Part shown: piece after piece, positions 1 to 5,570 of the stretch | Position numbering within the stretch: the first letter of the stretch is position 1 | Layout of the letters: every line of letters starts with the position of its first letter | Source: Agromyces sp. | GTDB taxonomy: Bacteria; Actinomycetota; Actinomycetes; Actinomycetales; Microbacteriaceae | Direction of reading: 5' to 3' | Length of the DNA stretch: 5,698 bases | Assembly (NCBI GenBank): GCA_031178025.1 | Contig: JAPSJU010000144.1 | Span: forward strand, 1-5,698 | The notes under the pieces: model-generated | What the model was told of the DNA's origin: nothing | Seen by the model: only the letters and a program-made list of their open reading frames with translations | The model's database searches: none | Made by a program: the position numbers and the translations under genes

Positions 1-723
1 GTGGACATGCTCGTGATCGACACCGCTCACGGCCACCAGGAGGGGATGCTCCGTGCCGTCTCGACCGTTCGTGGGCTCGACCTCGGGCTGCCGATCGTGG
101 CAGGCAACGTCGTCACGGCCGACGCCGTCGCGGACCTCGTCGGCGCGGGTGCCGATGTGGTCAAGGTGGGCGTCGGGCCGGGCGCGATGTGCACGACCCG
201 CATGATGACGGCGGTCGGACGGCCGCAGTTCTCCGCCGTGCTCGAGACCGCCGAGGCCGCACGGGGACTCGGCGCAACGGTGTGGGCCGATGGCGGCGTG
301 CGCTACCCCCGTGACGTGGCCCTCGCGCTCGCTGCCGGCGCGGCATCCGTCATGATCGGCTCGTGGTTCGCCGGGACGATCGAGGCGCCGGGCGCCCTGC
401 GACGCGACGCATCCGGACGGGTGTTCAAGGAGAGCTGGGGCATGGCGTCCACCAAGGCGGTGCGCGAGCGGTTCGACCGGCTCTCGCCCTACGAGCTCGC
501 CCGCAAGGAACTCTTCGCCGAGGGGATCTCCTCGTCGTCCATCTACCTCGACCCGCTGCGGCCCTCGCTCGAGGACCTGCTCGACATGATCACGTCGGGC
601 GTGCGGAGCTCGTTCACCTACGCCGGTGCGCGCTCGATCGCGGAGTTCCGGGAGCGTGCACTCGTGGGCATCCAGTCCGCCGCGGGCTACGAGGAGGGGA
701 AGGCGCTGCCGGTCAGCTGGTAG
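1..723 (+). CDS. guaB1: GuaB1, IMPDH/GMP reductase family, C-terminal part (5' end outside window)
   Basis: This is the C-terminal 240 residues of an IMP dehydrogenase/GMP reductase family TIM barrel. The frame is open from base 1, and the GTG there is read as an internal valine because full-length family members (about 480 residues) have a half barrel and a CBS pair upstream. Visible landmarks are the nucleotide-binding strand VIDTAHGHQ (residues 5-13), AGNV (34-37), and the active-site loop GVGPGAMCTTR (57-67), whose Cys64 is the catalytic thiol that attacks purine C2. The phosphate-binding strands DGGVR (97-101) and MIGSWFAGT follow, then the GuaB1-type KESWGMAS segment and a C-terminal region with SGVRSS and TYAGA. 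The mycobacterial GuaB1 has been characterised as a CBS-regulated GMP reductase (GMP to IMP with NADPH), so this is purine salvage rather than the classic IMP dehydrogenase step. That activity is inferred here from family resemblance. The protein ends in a typical LPVSW tail, followed by a hairpin seven bases after the stop. Confidence 0.88.
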   Translation: MDMLVIDTAHGHQEGMLRAVSTVRGLDLGLPIVAGNVVTADAVADLVGAGADVVKVGVGPGAMCTTRMMTAVGRPQFSAVLETAEAARGLGATVWADGGVRYPRDVALALAAGAASVMIGSWFAGTIEAPGALRRDASGRVFKESWGMASTKAVRERFDRLSPYELARKELFAEGISSSSIYLDPLRPSLEDLLDMITSGVRSSFTYAGARSIAEFRERALVGIQSAAGYEEGKALPVSW

Positions 724-729
724 CCGTCA

Positions 730-753
730 CCCGACGTGCGGACACGCGTCGGG
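730..753 (+). terminator. Candidate hairpin terminator after guaB1
   Basis: CCCGACGTG (730-738) pairs with CGCGTCGGG (745-753), giving a 9-bp stem with one G-U pair and a 6-base loop, placed seven bases after the guaB1 stop. There is no T-tract, which is common for actinobacterial terminators. A further weak stem CGGCT/AGCCG (758-762 with 776-780) lies between it and the next -10 box. Whether it terminates or only stabilises the 3' end cannot be told from sequence. Confidence 0.4.
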
Positions 754-784
754 GCACCGGCTCGGGGCCCGGCGCAGCCGCCGA

Positions 785-790
785 TATACT
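785..790 (+). promoter_or_regulatory. -10 promoter element (TATACT) for the CNNM pair and its leader frame
   Basis: TATACT differs from the consensus TATAAT at one position and stands out in a GC-rich gap. No convincing -35 box is seen 16-18 bases upstream (the candidate reads TCGGGG). The usual spacing puts the transcript start at about 796-800, right at an ATG at 800, so the first reading frame of the mRNA would be leaderless or nearly so. This promoter would separate expression of the membrane-protein pair from guaB1. Confidence 0.55.
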
Positions 791-799
791 GGATCGACC

Positions 800-877
800 A
801 TGGACGATCCCCCCTCTGCGAATACGCCCGGCCATAGACCCTCGCCCGTGACCGAACGGGGTGGTGGGGATGTCTGA
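800..877 (+). CDS. Putative 25-residue leader peptide starting Met-Asp-Asp-Pro-Pro
   Basis: This small frame starts with ATG ten bases after the TATACT box and ends at TGA 875-877. Its stop region overlaps the ATG of the following CNNM gene (870-872) by eight bases (ATGTCTGA), in a different frame. Five of its 25 residues are proline (positions 4, 5, 10, 14, 16) and residues 2-3 are both Asp. Asp-Pro-Pro is a known strong ribosome-stalling context that depends on EF-P. N-terminal acidic/proline runs also underlie the Mg2+-sensitive premature translation termination shown for the MgtL leader of enterobacteria. The gene downstream belongs to a Mg2+/divalent-cation family, which makes a sensing leader plausible. 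No Shine-Dalgarno site precedes the frame, consistent with leaderless initiation, which is common in actinobacteria. It could also be a chance frame; 25 codons is too short for composition statistics. Confidence 0.4.
   Translation: MDDPPSANTPGHRPSPVTERGGGDV
803..874 (+). promoter_or_regulatory. Possible long-range stem masking the CNNM start codon
   Basis: GAC(G)ATCCCC at 803-812 is complementary to GGGGATGTC at 866-874, with only G806 bulged. C813-C814 can extend the stem onto G863-G864 with T865 bulged. The 3' arm contains the ATG (870-872) of the CNNM gene and the G-rich stretch just before it, while the 5' arm is exactly the Asp-Asp-Pro-Pro codons of the leader frame. Inside the loop a second hairpin CCCGT/ACGGG (845-849 with 856-860, 6-base loop) can form. 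A ribosome on the first leader codons would block the outer stem. G/C-rich sequence gives chance pairings easily, so this is suggestive only. Confidence 0.3.
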
Positions 878-2198
878 GTGGTTCCTCCTCGGCATCGGAC
901 TCCTCCTCACGATCGGCACGGGCTTGTTCGTTGCGAGCGAGTTCGCGCTCGTCAACCTGGATCGCGCCGAGCTCGAGGCCAGACGGGGACGCGGCGAGAG
1001 CCGGCTCAGCCTCACGATCTCCGCGCTGAAGATCACGTCGACGCACCTGTCGAGCGCGCAGCTCGGCATCACCCTGACGACGCTGCTCACCGGCTACACC
1101 ATGGAGCCGGCGATCAGTTCCCTGCTCGCGGAGCCGCTCGCCGCGATCGGCCTGCCGCAGGGGCTCGTGCGCCCGGTCGGCGCCACCACCGCCATCGTCG
1201 CCGCGACGCTCCTGTCGATGGTGCTCGGCGAACTGGTGCCGAAGAACTTCGCGCTCGCGCTGCCGAGGCACACGGCGATCGTCGTGATGCCCTTCCAGGC
1301 CGCGTTCACGTGGATCTTCCGCCCCGCTGTCTCCCTGCTCAACGGAAGTGCCAATTCGCTGCTGCGTTCCGTCGGGATCGAGCCGAAGGAGGAGCTCTCG
1401 GGCGCCCGCTCCGCGGAGGAGCTCTCCTCGCTCGTCCGCCGCTCGGCGAGCGCCGGACTGCTGGAGGAGGACACGGCGACGCTGCTCGGTCGCACCCTCC
1501 GGTTCGCCGACCATGACGCCTCCGACGTCATGACGCCGCGTCCCTCGGTCGCCGCGGTGCAGCGACTCGAACCCGCCGAGGCGGTCCTCGAGCTCGCGCG
1601 CACGACGGGGTTCTCGCGCTTCCCGGTCTACGACGAGAACCTCGACGACATCGTCGGATTCGTGCATGTCAAGCAGGCCGTCGCCGTCCCGCGCGAGCGG
1701 CGGTCGGAGGTCCCCGCGTCGGCCCTGCAGTCCGACGCGCTCCGCGTGCCCGAGACCATGAAGCTCGGCACGCTCCTCGGCGAGCTGCGCGGCCGCGGCT
1801 TCCAGATGGCGGTCGTCGTCGACGAGTACGGCGGCACCGCGGGGGTCGCGACCCTGGAGGACCTGGTGGAGGAGCTCGTCGGCGAGGTCGCCGACGAGCA
1901 TGATCGCACCCGCGCGGGCATCGTGCGGCGCGGCGATGAGGTGAGCTTCCCCGGCATCCTCCGACCGGACGAGCTCCTCGACCGCACCGGTATCCGGGTG
2001 CCGGAGAACGGCGACTACGAGACGGTGGCCGGGTTCATGATGGCGGAGCTCGGCCGGCTTCCGGTGATGGGCGATGCGGTGCCGATCGACGACGGCACGC
2101 TCGTCGTCCAGCGACTCGACGGGCGCAGGATCGATCGCGTGCGCTTCGTGCCGGATCCGGCACCGGTGTCCGCCGGACTCGAGGGGGAGACCCGATGA
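870..2198 (+). CDS. CNNM/CorC-type membrane protein with CBS pair and CorC_HlyC domain (hemolysin family)
   Basis: This 442-residue inner-membrane protein has the full CNNM layout. A DUF21/CNNM transmembrane domain covers about residues 1-190, a cytosolic CBS pair about 200-330, and a C-terminal CorC_HlyC (transporter-associated) domain about 345-435. Landmarks are ASEFALV (22-28), LSSAQLGIT (60-68), GELVPKN (120-126), the CBS1 start DVMTPRPS (from Asp219) and the CBS2 hallmark VDEYGGTAG (317-325). CNNM/CorC proteins are linked to Mg2+/Co2+ export or Na+-coupled Mg2+ transport, and their CBS pair binds Mg-ATP; the older hemolysin name is not functional evidence. ATG 870 is preferred to the in-frame GTG at 861, because it gives a normal N-terminus with a GGTGG site (860-864) at useful spacing. 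The 3' end overlaps the next gene by ATGA, so the two products are probably made together and may act as a heteromer. It is the likely Rv1842c counterpart. Substrate is not shown by sequence. Confidence 0.88.
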   Translation: MSEWFLLGIGLLLTIGTGLFVASEFALVNLDRAELEARRGRGESRLSLTISALKITSTHLSSAQLGITLTTLLTGYTMEPAISSLLAEPLAAIGLPQGLVRPVGATTAIVAATLLSMVLGELVPKNFALALPRHTAIVVMPFQAAFTWIFRPAVSLLNGSANSLLRSVGIEPKEELSGARSAEELSSLVRRSASAGLLEEDTATLLGRTLRFADHDASDVMTPRPSVAAVQRLEPAEAVLELARTTGFSRFPVYDENLDDIVGFVHVKQAVAVPRERRSEVPASALQSDALRVPETMKLGTLLGELRGRGFQMAVVVDEYGGTAGVATLEDLVEELVGEVADEHDRTRAGIVRRGDEVSFPGILRPDELLDRTGIRVPENGDYETVAGFMMAELGRLPVMGDAVPIDDGTLVVQRLDGRRIDRVRFVPDPAPVSAGLEGETR

Positions 2199-3232
2199 GC
2201 GACTGGCTGGGCATCTTCTGGCTGTTCGTGCTGCTCGCGGGGAACGCCTTCTTCGTCGGCGCCGAGTTCGCGGTGATCTCGGCGCGCCGTTCGCAGATCG
2301 AGCCGCTGGCCGAGGCCGGGAGCCGCAGCGCGAAGACGGCGCTGTGGGCGATGGAGCACGCGACGCTGATGCTGGCGATGAGCCAGCTCGGCATCACCGT
2401 CTGCTCCCTGCTGATCCTGAACGTGTCGGAGCCGGCGATCCACCACCTGCTGGAGGTGCCGCTGCATCTCACCGGCTGGTCGGAGGGCGTCGTCTCCACG
2501 GTCGCCTTCATCGTGACGCTCGTGCTCGTCTCCTACCTGCACGTCGTGTTCGGCGAGATGGTGCCGAAGAACCTGTCGTTCTCAATACCCGATCGTGCGG
2601 TGCTGCTGCTCGCGCCGCCGCTCGTGCTGCTCGCGCGGTTCTTCCGGCCGATCATCGTCGCGCTCAATGCCACGGCGAACGGGGTGCTCCGGCTCGTGGG
2701 GGTCGAGCCGAAGAGCGAGGCCACCTCGACGTACACGCTCGAAGAGGTGCAGACGATCGTGAACCAGTCGCGGCGCGAGGGAGTGCTGCATGACGCGAGC
2801 GGCACCCTCACGGCGGCGTTCGAGTTCACGACCAAGCGGGTGACGGATGTCGCCGTGCCGACGTCCGAACTCGTGAGCCTGCCGCCGTCTGCGACGCCGG
2901 GCGACGTCGAACGGGCCGTGGCGCGGCACGGCTTCTCCCGCTACGTGATCCTCGGCCACGACGGCGACCCCGACGGATACGTGCACCTGAAGGACGTCAT
3001 CGACCTCGACGACGACGAGCTCGACGAGCCGCTGCCGGGCAAGCGCGTGCGCCGTCTCATCTCGATCTACGAGGGCACCGAGCTCGAGGATGCCCTCGCG
3101 ACCATGCGTCGGCTCGGCACGCACGTCGCCCGAACCTTCGATGAGAGCGGCACGACGACCGGGGTCATCTTCCTCGAGGACATCATCGAAGAGCTCGTCG
3201 GCGAGGTGCAGGACGCGACCCGTCGCGGGTGA
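2195..3232 (+). CDS. Short CNNM-type membrane protein with CBS pair, lacking CorC_HlyC domain
   Basis: This 345-residue paralogue lies directly downstream of the longer CNNM protein. Its ATG overlaps that gene's TGA (ATGA) and is preceded by an AGGGGGAGA ribosome site at 2182-2190. The membrane domains of the two align without gaps over the first 126 residues: GAEFAV sits at 22-27, MSQLGIT at 62-68 and GEMVPKN at 120-126, the same numbers as in its neighbour, which points to tandem duplication. The CBS pair follows (about 200-340). CBS1 begins DVAVPTSEL (from Asp218) and CBS2 carries DESGTTTG (316-323) in place of the neighbour's DEYGGTAG. The protein stops just after the EELVGEV helix, so the roughly 100-residue C-terminal domain is absent. 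The same long-plus-short arrangement is seen in the mycobacterial Rv1842c-Rv1841c pair, so this looks like a stable form and not a recent truncation. Its role is probably as partner in a cation-handling complex (inference). Confidence 0.86.
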   Translation: MSDWLGIFWLFVLLAGNAFFVGAEFAVISARRSQIEPLAEAGSRSAKTALWAMEHATLMLAMSQLGITVCSLLILNVSEPAIHHLLEVPLHLTGWSEGVVSTVAFIVTLVLVSYLHVVFGEMVPKNLSFSIPDRAVLLLAPPLVLLARFFRPIIVALNATANGVLRLVGVEPKSEATSTYTLEEVQTIVNQSRREGVLHDASGTLTAAFEFTTKRVTDVAVPTSELVSLPPSATPGDVERAVARHGFSRYVILGHDGDPDGYVHLKDVIDLDDDELDEPLPGKRVRRLISIYEGTELEDALATMRRLGTHVARTFDESGTTTGVIFLEDIIEELVGEVQDATRRG

Positions 3233-3249
3233 CGCGGCGCCCGGACGGG

Positions 3250-3276
3250 GGCCTGCCGACCACGGGACGGGAGGCC
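3250..3276 (+). terminator. Candidate hairpin after the CNNM pair
   Basis: GGCCTGCCG (3250-3258) can pair with CGGGAGGCC (3268-3276), with one G-G mismatch and a 9-base loop. It lies 17 bases after the CNNM stop and has no T-tract. The right arm directly abuts the TAGAAT -10 box of the next gene, so the hairpin occupies that promoter's spacer. A smaller ACCCG/CGGGT stem (3218-3222 with 3226-3230) overlaps the end of the CNNM coding sequence. Confidence 0.3.
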
Positions 3277-3282
3277 TAGAAT
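3277..3282 (+). promoter_or_regulatory. -10 promoter element (TAGAAT) for the VOC gene
   Basis: TAGAAT is one base from consensus and lies 32 bases upstream of the VOC start codon, giving a predicted 5' leader of about 25 bases that includes an AGGTGG ribosome site (3305-3310). The -35 position holds only a weak TGCCGA (3254-3259, 17-base spacing). It implies that the VOC gene is transcribed apart from the CNNM pair. Confidence 0.5.
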
Positions 3283-3314
3283 GCAGTCGTCCGTCAAGAA
3301 AACGAGGTGGTCTC

Positions 3315-3734
3315 ATGTTCGAGAATTCCGTGGGAACGGCGGTCCTCGCCGCATCCGATCTCTCCCGCGCCGTCACGTTCTGGCACGACATGTTCGGGCT
3401 GGATCCGGTGCGCACGGACGAGACCGGTGCGACCTACGTCATCGGCGGCGTTCCCGTGCTGATCTACGAGTCGGAGTTCGCAGGAACGGCGAAGAACACC
3501 GCGTTCGGCATCATGACCGACGATCTCGACCGCGACATGGCGGAACTGCGCGCGAGGGGCGTGACGTTCAACGAGTACGACATGCCCGGGGTCAAGACGG
3601 TCGACGGCATCGCCGAGATCAGCGGCGAGCGGGGAGCCTGGTTCACCGACAGCGAGGGGAACATCATCGCCATCGGCGAACCGGCGGGAGACGGCCTCGA
3701 ATGGGTCAGGTCCCTCCTGGGAGCCCGGCCCTGA
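3315..3734 (+). CDS. VOC superfamily (glyoxalase/bleomycin-resistance/dioxygenase fold) protein
   Basis: This is a 139-residue cytosolic protein of the vicinal oxygen chelate fold, built of two beta-alpha-beta-beta-beta modules. Module 1 (about 5-55) has the ASDLSRAVTFWHDMFGLDP signature (13-31). Module 2 (about 60-123) has DDLDRDMAELRARGVTF (69-85) and ends WFTDSEGNIIAIGE (109-122). Length is normal for single-domain members. Of the usual metal triad only Glu122 is clear. The first-strand ligand position is Val/Ala (9-10) and the position expected at the start of module 2 is Phe/Gly (64-65). A classical metal-dependent glyoxalase I activity is therefore unlikely, and a binding or other enzymatic role is equally possible. 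ATG 3315 is chosen for its ribosome site AGGTGG seven bases upstream. It has its own -10 box and ends in a hairpin shared with the convergent ene-reductase gene. Substrate unknown. Confidence 0.8.
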   Translation: MFENSVGTAVLAASDLSRAVTFWHDMFGLDPVRTDETGATYVIGGVPVLIYESEFAGTAKNTAFGIMTDDLDRDMAELRARGVTFNEYDMPGVKTVDGIAEISGERGAWFTDSEGNIIAIGEPAGDGLEWVRSLLGARP

Positions 3735-3746
3735 TGGGCCCGCTCC
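3720..3746. terminator. Bidirectional hairpin terminator between convergent genes
   Basis: GGAGC (3720-3724) pairs with GCTCC (3742-3746), and GGCCC (3727-3731) pairs with GGGCC (3736-3740). Together they form ten base pairs with a 2x1 internal loop and a TGAT tetraloop that contains the VOC stop codon. It lies in the 26-base gap between the VOC stop and the minus-strand ene-reductase stop, so it can serve both transcripts. There is no T-tract on either side. Confidence 0.5.
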
Positions 3747-3760
3747 GCTGACGAGGTCGG

Positions 3761-4915
3761 TCACCACTCGCCGTGGTCGGCCTCCGGTCTGGCGCGAAGG
3801 TACGGCGTCGGCCACATCGACGTTCCCGCGCCGAGCTCGTATGCGGCTCGCAGGGCGAAGTGCGGGTCGCGCATCATGGCCTTGCCGAACATGACGGCGT
3901 CGACGGCGCCCGAGGCGACGAGGTCCTCGGCCTGGCGAGGCATCGTGATGCGCCCGACCGCCGAGACCCGCACGTCGCCGTGCTCGCCGACGTACTCGGC
4001 GAGGTGGGCCTGGTAACCCGGTCCGACGGGGATCTTCGCGTGCCGCACGAGACCACCGGTCGAGACGTCGAAGAAGTCGGCGCCGGCCTCCTCCGCCCAC
4101 CGCGCCACCGTGGCCGTCTGGGCTTCGTCCCACCCGCCCTCGACCCAGTCGGTGGCCGAGAACCGGACGAACAGCGGCATCTGCTCGCCGATCTCGGCCC
4201 GGACGGTGCGCACGAGCTCGATGAGCAGGCGCGCGCGGTTCTCGAGATCGCCGCCCCAGCGATCGGTGCGCAGGTTCGACAGCGGGGAGAGGAACTGGTG
4301 CACGAGGTAGCCGTGCGCGGCGTGGATCTCCACGACGTCGAAACCCGCCGCCACGGCCCGCCGCGCCGCCGCCCGGAAGTCCTCGATGATCCGGAGGATG
4401 CCCGCCTCGTCGAGCGCGACGGGCTCGCGGAGGCCGTCGAACGCGACAGCCGACGCCGAGACGGTCTGCCAGCCGCCCTCGTCGAGGGGCTGCGAGCCGT
4501 CGCGGCGCACCGTCTCGGGCCAGACCGAGGCCTTGCGACCCGCATGTGCGAGCTGGATGCCGGATGCGGCACCCTGCGACCGGATGAAGTCGGTGATGCG
4601 GCGCCACCCCTCGAGCTGCGCCTCGTTCCACAGCCCGGTGTCGTAGTCGGAGATGCGTCCTTCCGGATTGACCGCGGTCGCCTCGGCGACCACGAGGCCG
4701 GCACCGCCGGCGGCCATCGCGCCCAGGTGCACGAGGTGCCAGTCGTGCGGCACGCCATCTCGGGCCGTGACCGAATACTGGCAGAGCGGCGGCACCCAGA
4801 CGCGGTTGCGGATCGTGAGCCCCCGGATGGTGATGGGGCGGAAGAGGGCGGGACCGGCGTCGCGCTCCTCCGAAGCGCCCGCCGCGGCAGCCGGCTGCAT
4901 GGGAACGGCGGCCAT
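3761..4915 (-). CDS. Old yellow enzyme-type ene-reductase, YqjM/XenA class (NADH:flavin oxidoreductase)
   Basis: This is a 384-residue FMN-dependent TIM barrel that would reduce activated C=C bonds with NAD(P)H. The core begins LFRPITIRGL (24-33). Active-site residues match Bacillus YqjM: Cys45 and Tyr47 in PPLCQYS (YqjM Cys26/Tyr28), Lys128 in AHAGRKA, His198/His201 in EIHAAHGY (the substrate-binding His pair), Tyr203, and Arg251 in FVRFSATD. Arg374 in PYLRAR corresponds to the arginine finger contributed by a neighbouring subunit. The longer loop at about 130-155 ending GGWQTV resembles XenA more than YqjM. Lys345 stands where YqjM has the FMN-phosphate arginine (GR to GK). The start at 4915 gives an Ala-rich 23-residue extension before the core; Met6 (4900) is an alternative. 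Neither has a Shine-Dalgarno site, so translation probably depends on coupling to the HAD gene, whose stop overlaps this start as TGATG. The physiological substrate is unknown. Confidence 0.9.
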   Translation of the reverse strand: MAAVPMQPAAAAGASEERDAGPALFRPITIRGLTIRNRVWVPPLCQYSVTARDGVPHDWHLVHLGAMAAGGAGLVVAEATAVNPEGRISDYDTGLWNEAQLEGWRRITDFIRSQGAASGIQLAHAGRKASVWPETVRRDGSQPLDEGGWQTVSASAVAFDGLREPVALDEAGILRIIEDFRAAARRAVAAGFDVVEIHAAHGYLVHQFLSPLSNLRTDRWGGDLENRARLLIELVRTVRAEIGEQMPLFVRFSATDWVEGGWDEAQTATVARWAEEAGADFFDVSTGGLVRHAKIPVGPGYQAHLAEYVGEHGDVRVSAVGRITMPRQAEDLVASGAVDAVMFGKAMMRDPHFALRAAYELGAGTSMWPTPYLRARPEADHGEW

Positions 4916-5547
4916 CAGGCGAGCGCCCGGAGCCATGCATGCAGCGTGGCCGCGTCCGTGAAGACATGGCCGCCGCCGCCGACGGCGATCGCACCCTCCA
5001 CGTTCTCGGACCTGTTGTCGACGAAGAGGAACTCGTCGGGCGTGATCCCCAGTTCGTCGATCACCCGTTCGTAGATGGCGGGATCGGGCTTCACGAGCCC
5101 GAGCTCGCCGCTGACGAAGACCCGATCGAAGAGCGGTGCGAAGGAGCCCGAACGGAGCCAGCCCGAGAAGTCGGGTCCGGCGTTGGAGAGCAGGGCGAGC
5201 CTGGTTCCGCCCTCGGCGAGCGCGTGCAGCACCGCGAGGGTGCTCGGGTCGAGGCACAGCCAGCCGCGATGGTCGATGGCCCACAGCTCGTGCACGTCGA
5301 TGGCACTCCAGTCGGCCCCGACGTCGGCGCCGACTCGAGCCCAGTACTCGGCGATCGACGCCGTGCCCTGATCGAGGTCGTTGCGGTGCGCCCAGTACGC
5401 GCCCCAGAACGACTCGGCGGGGACGCCCGCCCGAGCCAGCAGCGCCGCCCGGTCGGACGGGCTGGGTTCACGGGAGATCACCTCTCCGTAGTCGAACACG
5501 ACGACACGAGGAGCGAGTGCGATGGGGGCGAGGGCTGTCGGAGGCAT
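4915..5547 (-). CDS. HAD-superfamily hydrolase, subfamily IA (YihX-like phosphatase)
   Basis: This is a 210-residue haloacid dehalogenase-type hydrolase. Motif I is FDYGEV with nucleophile Asp19; the usual second Asp of DxD is Gly21, as in the DxG form of YihX-like sugar-phosphate phosphatases. Motif II is LLSN with Ser121, motif III is Lys153 in GLVKPDPAIYE, and motif IV is LFVDNRSENV with Asp177, followed by Asn178 instead of a second Asp. A helical cap lies between motifs I and II (about 28-100), the C1 cap position typical of subfamily IA. The fold and motifs support a phosphatase; the substrate is not identifiable. The ATG at 5547 is chosen because it starts shortly before motif I. A longer in-frame start at 5628 would run across the divergent nnrD start. 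The stop overlaps the start of the ene-reductase gene by one base, forming a two-gene operon. Confidence 0.85.
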   Translation of the reverse strand: MPPTALAPIALAPRVVVFDYGEVISREPSPSDRAALLARAGVPAESFWGAYWAHRNDLDQGTASIAEYWARVGADVGADWSAIDVHELWAIDHRGWLCLDPSTLAVLHALAEGGTRLALLSNAGPDFSGWLRSGSFAPLFDRVFVSGELGLVKPDPAIYERVIDELGITPDEFLFVDNRSENVEGAIAVGGGGHVFTDAATLHAWLRALA

Positions 5548-5570
5548 CCACCCCAACCTATCGTTGGACC
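5548..5570. promoter_or_regulatory. Divergent promoter region with 15-bp palindrome, likely leaderless both ways
   Basis: The whole gap between the two divergent ATGs is 23 bases. It contains CCAAC-CTATC-GTTGG (5553-5567), a perfect 5-bp inverted repeat centred near the middle. A -10-like TATCGT (5559-5564, plus strand) ends six bases before the nnrD ATG. A -10-like TAGGTT (5560 to 5555, minus strand) ends seven bases before the HAD ATG. Both spacings put the transcript start on or next to the start codon. No Shine-Dalgarno site is visible for nnrD; the GGGGTGG before the HAD ATG is a possible but poorly placed one. No -35 box was recognised on either side. Confidence 0.45.

Noticed and set aside
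1..3. GTG at base 1 as the true guaB1 start
   Set aside because: The first residues fall inside the TIM barrel (VIDTAHGH strand), so the gene must begin upstream of the window.
861..869. GTG at 861 as the start of the first CNNM protein
   Set aside because: It adds only Val-Val-Gly-type residues encoded by the G-rich ribosome-site region, and ATG 870 has better spacing to GGTGG. It cannot be fully excluded.
724..869. M-box or other Mg2+ riboswitch ahead of the CNNM gene
   Set aside because: The predicted transcript leader is at most about 75 bases, too short for an M-box, and no conserved M-box core is recognisable. The small reading frame is the better explanation.
687..1901. A 404-codon open frame on the minus strand across the first CNNM gene
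   Set aside because: It is rich in Arg, Asp, Glu and Gly with no recognisable domain, and lies opposite a clear CNNM protein. This is the usual shadow frame of GC-rich coding DNA.
3294..4994. A 566-codon minus-strand frame covering the VOC gene and the ene-reductase
   Set aside because: It is Arg/Gly/Ala-rich and low in complexity, and spans two well-recognised genes in other frames, crossing their convergent terminator.
3773..5074. A 433-codon plus-strand frame opposite the ene-reductase
   Set aside because: Antisense shadow; the minus-strand frame carries intact FMN-enzyme motifs.
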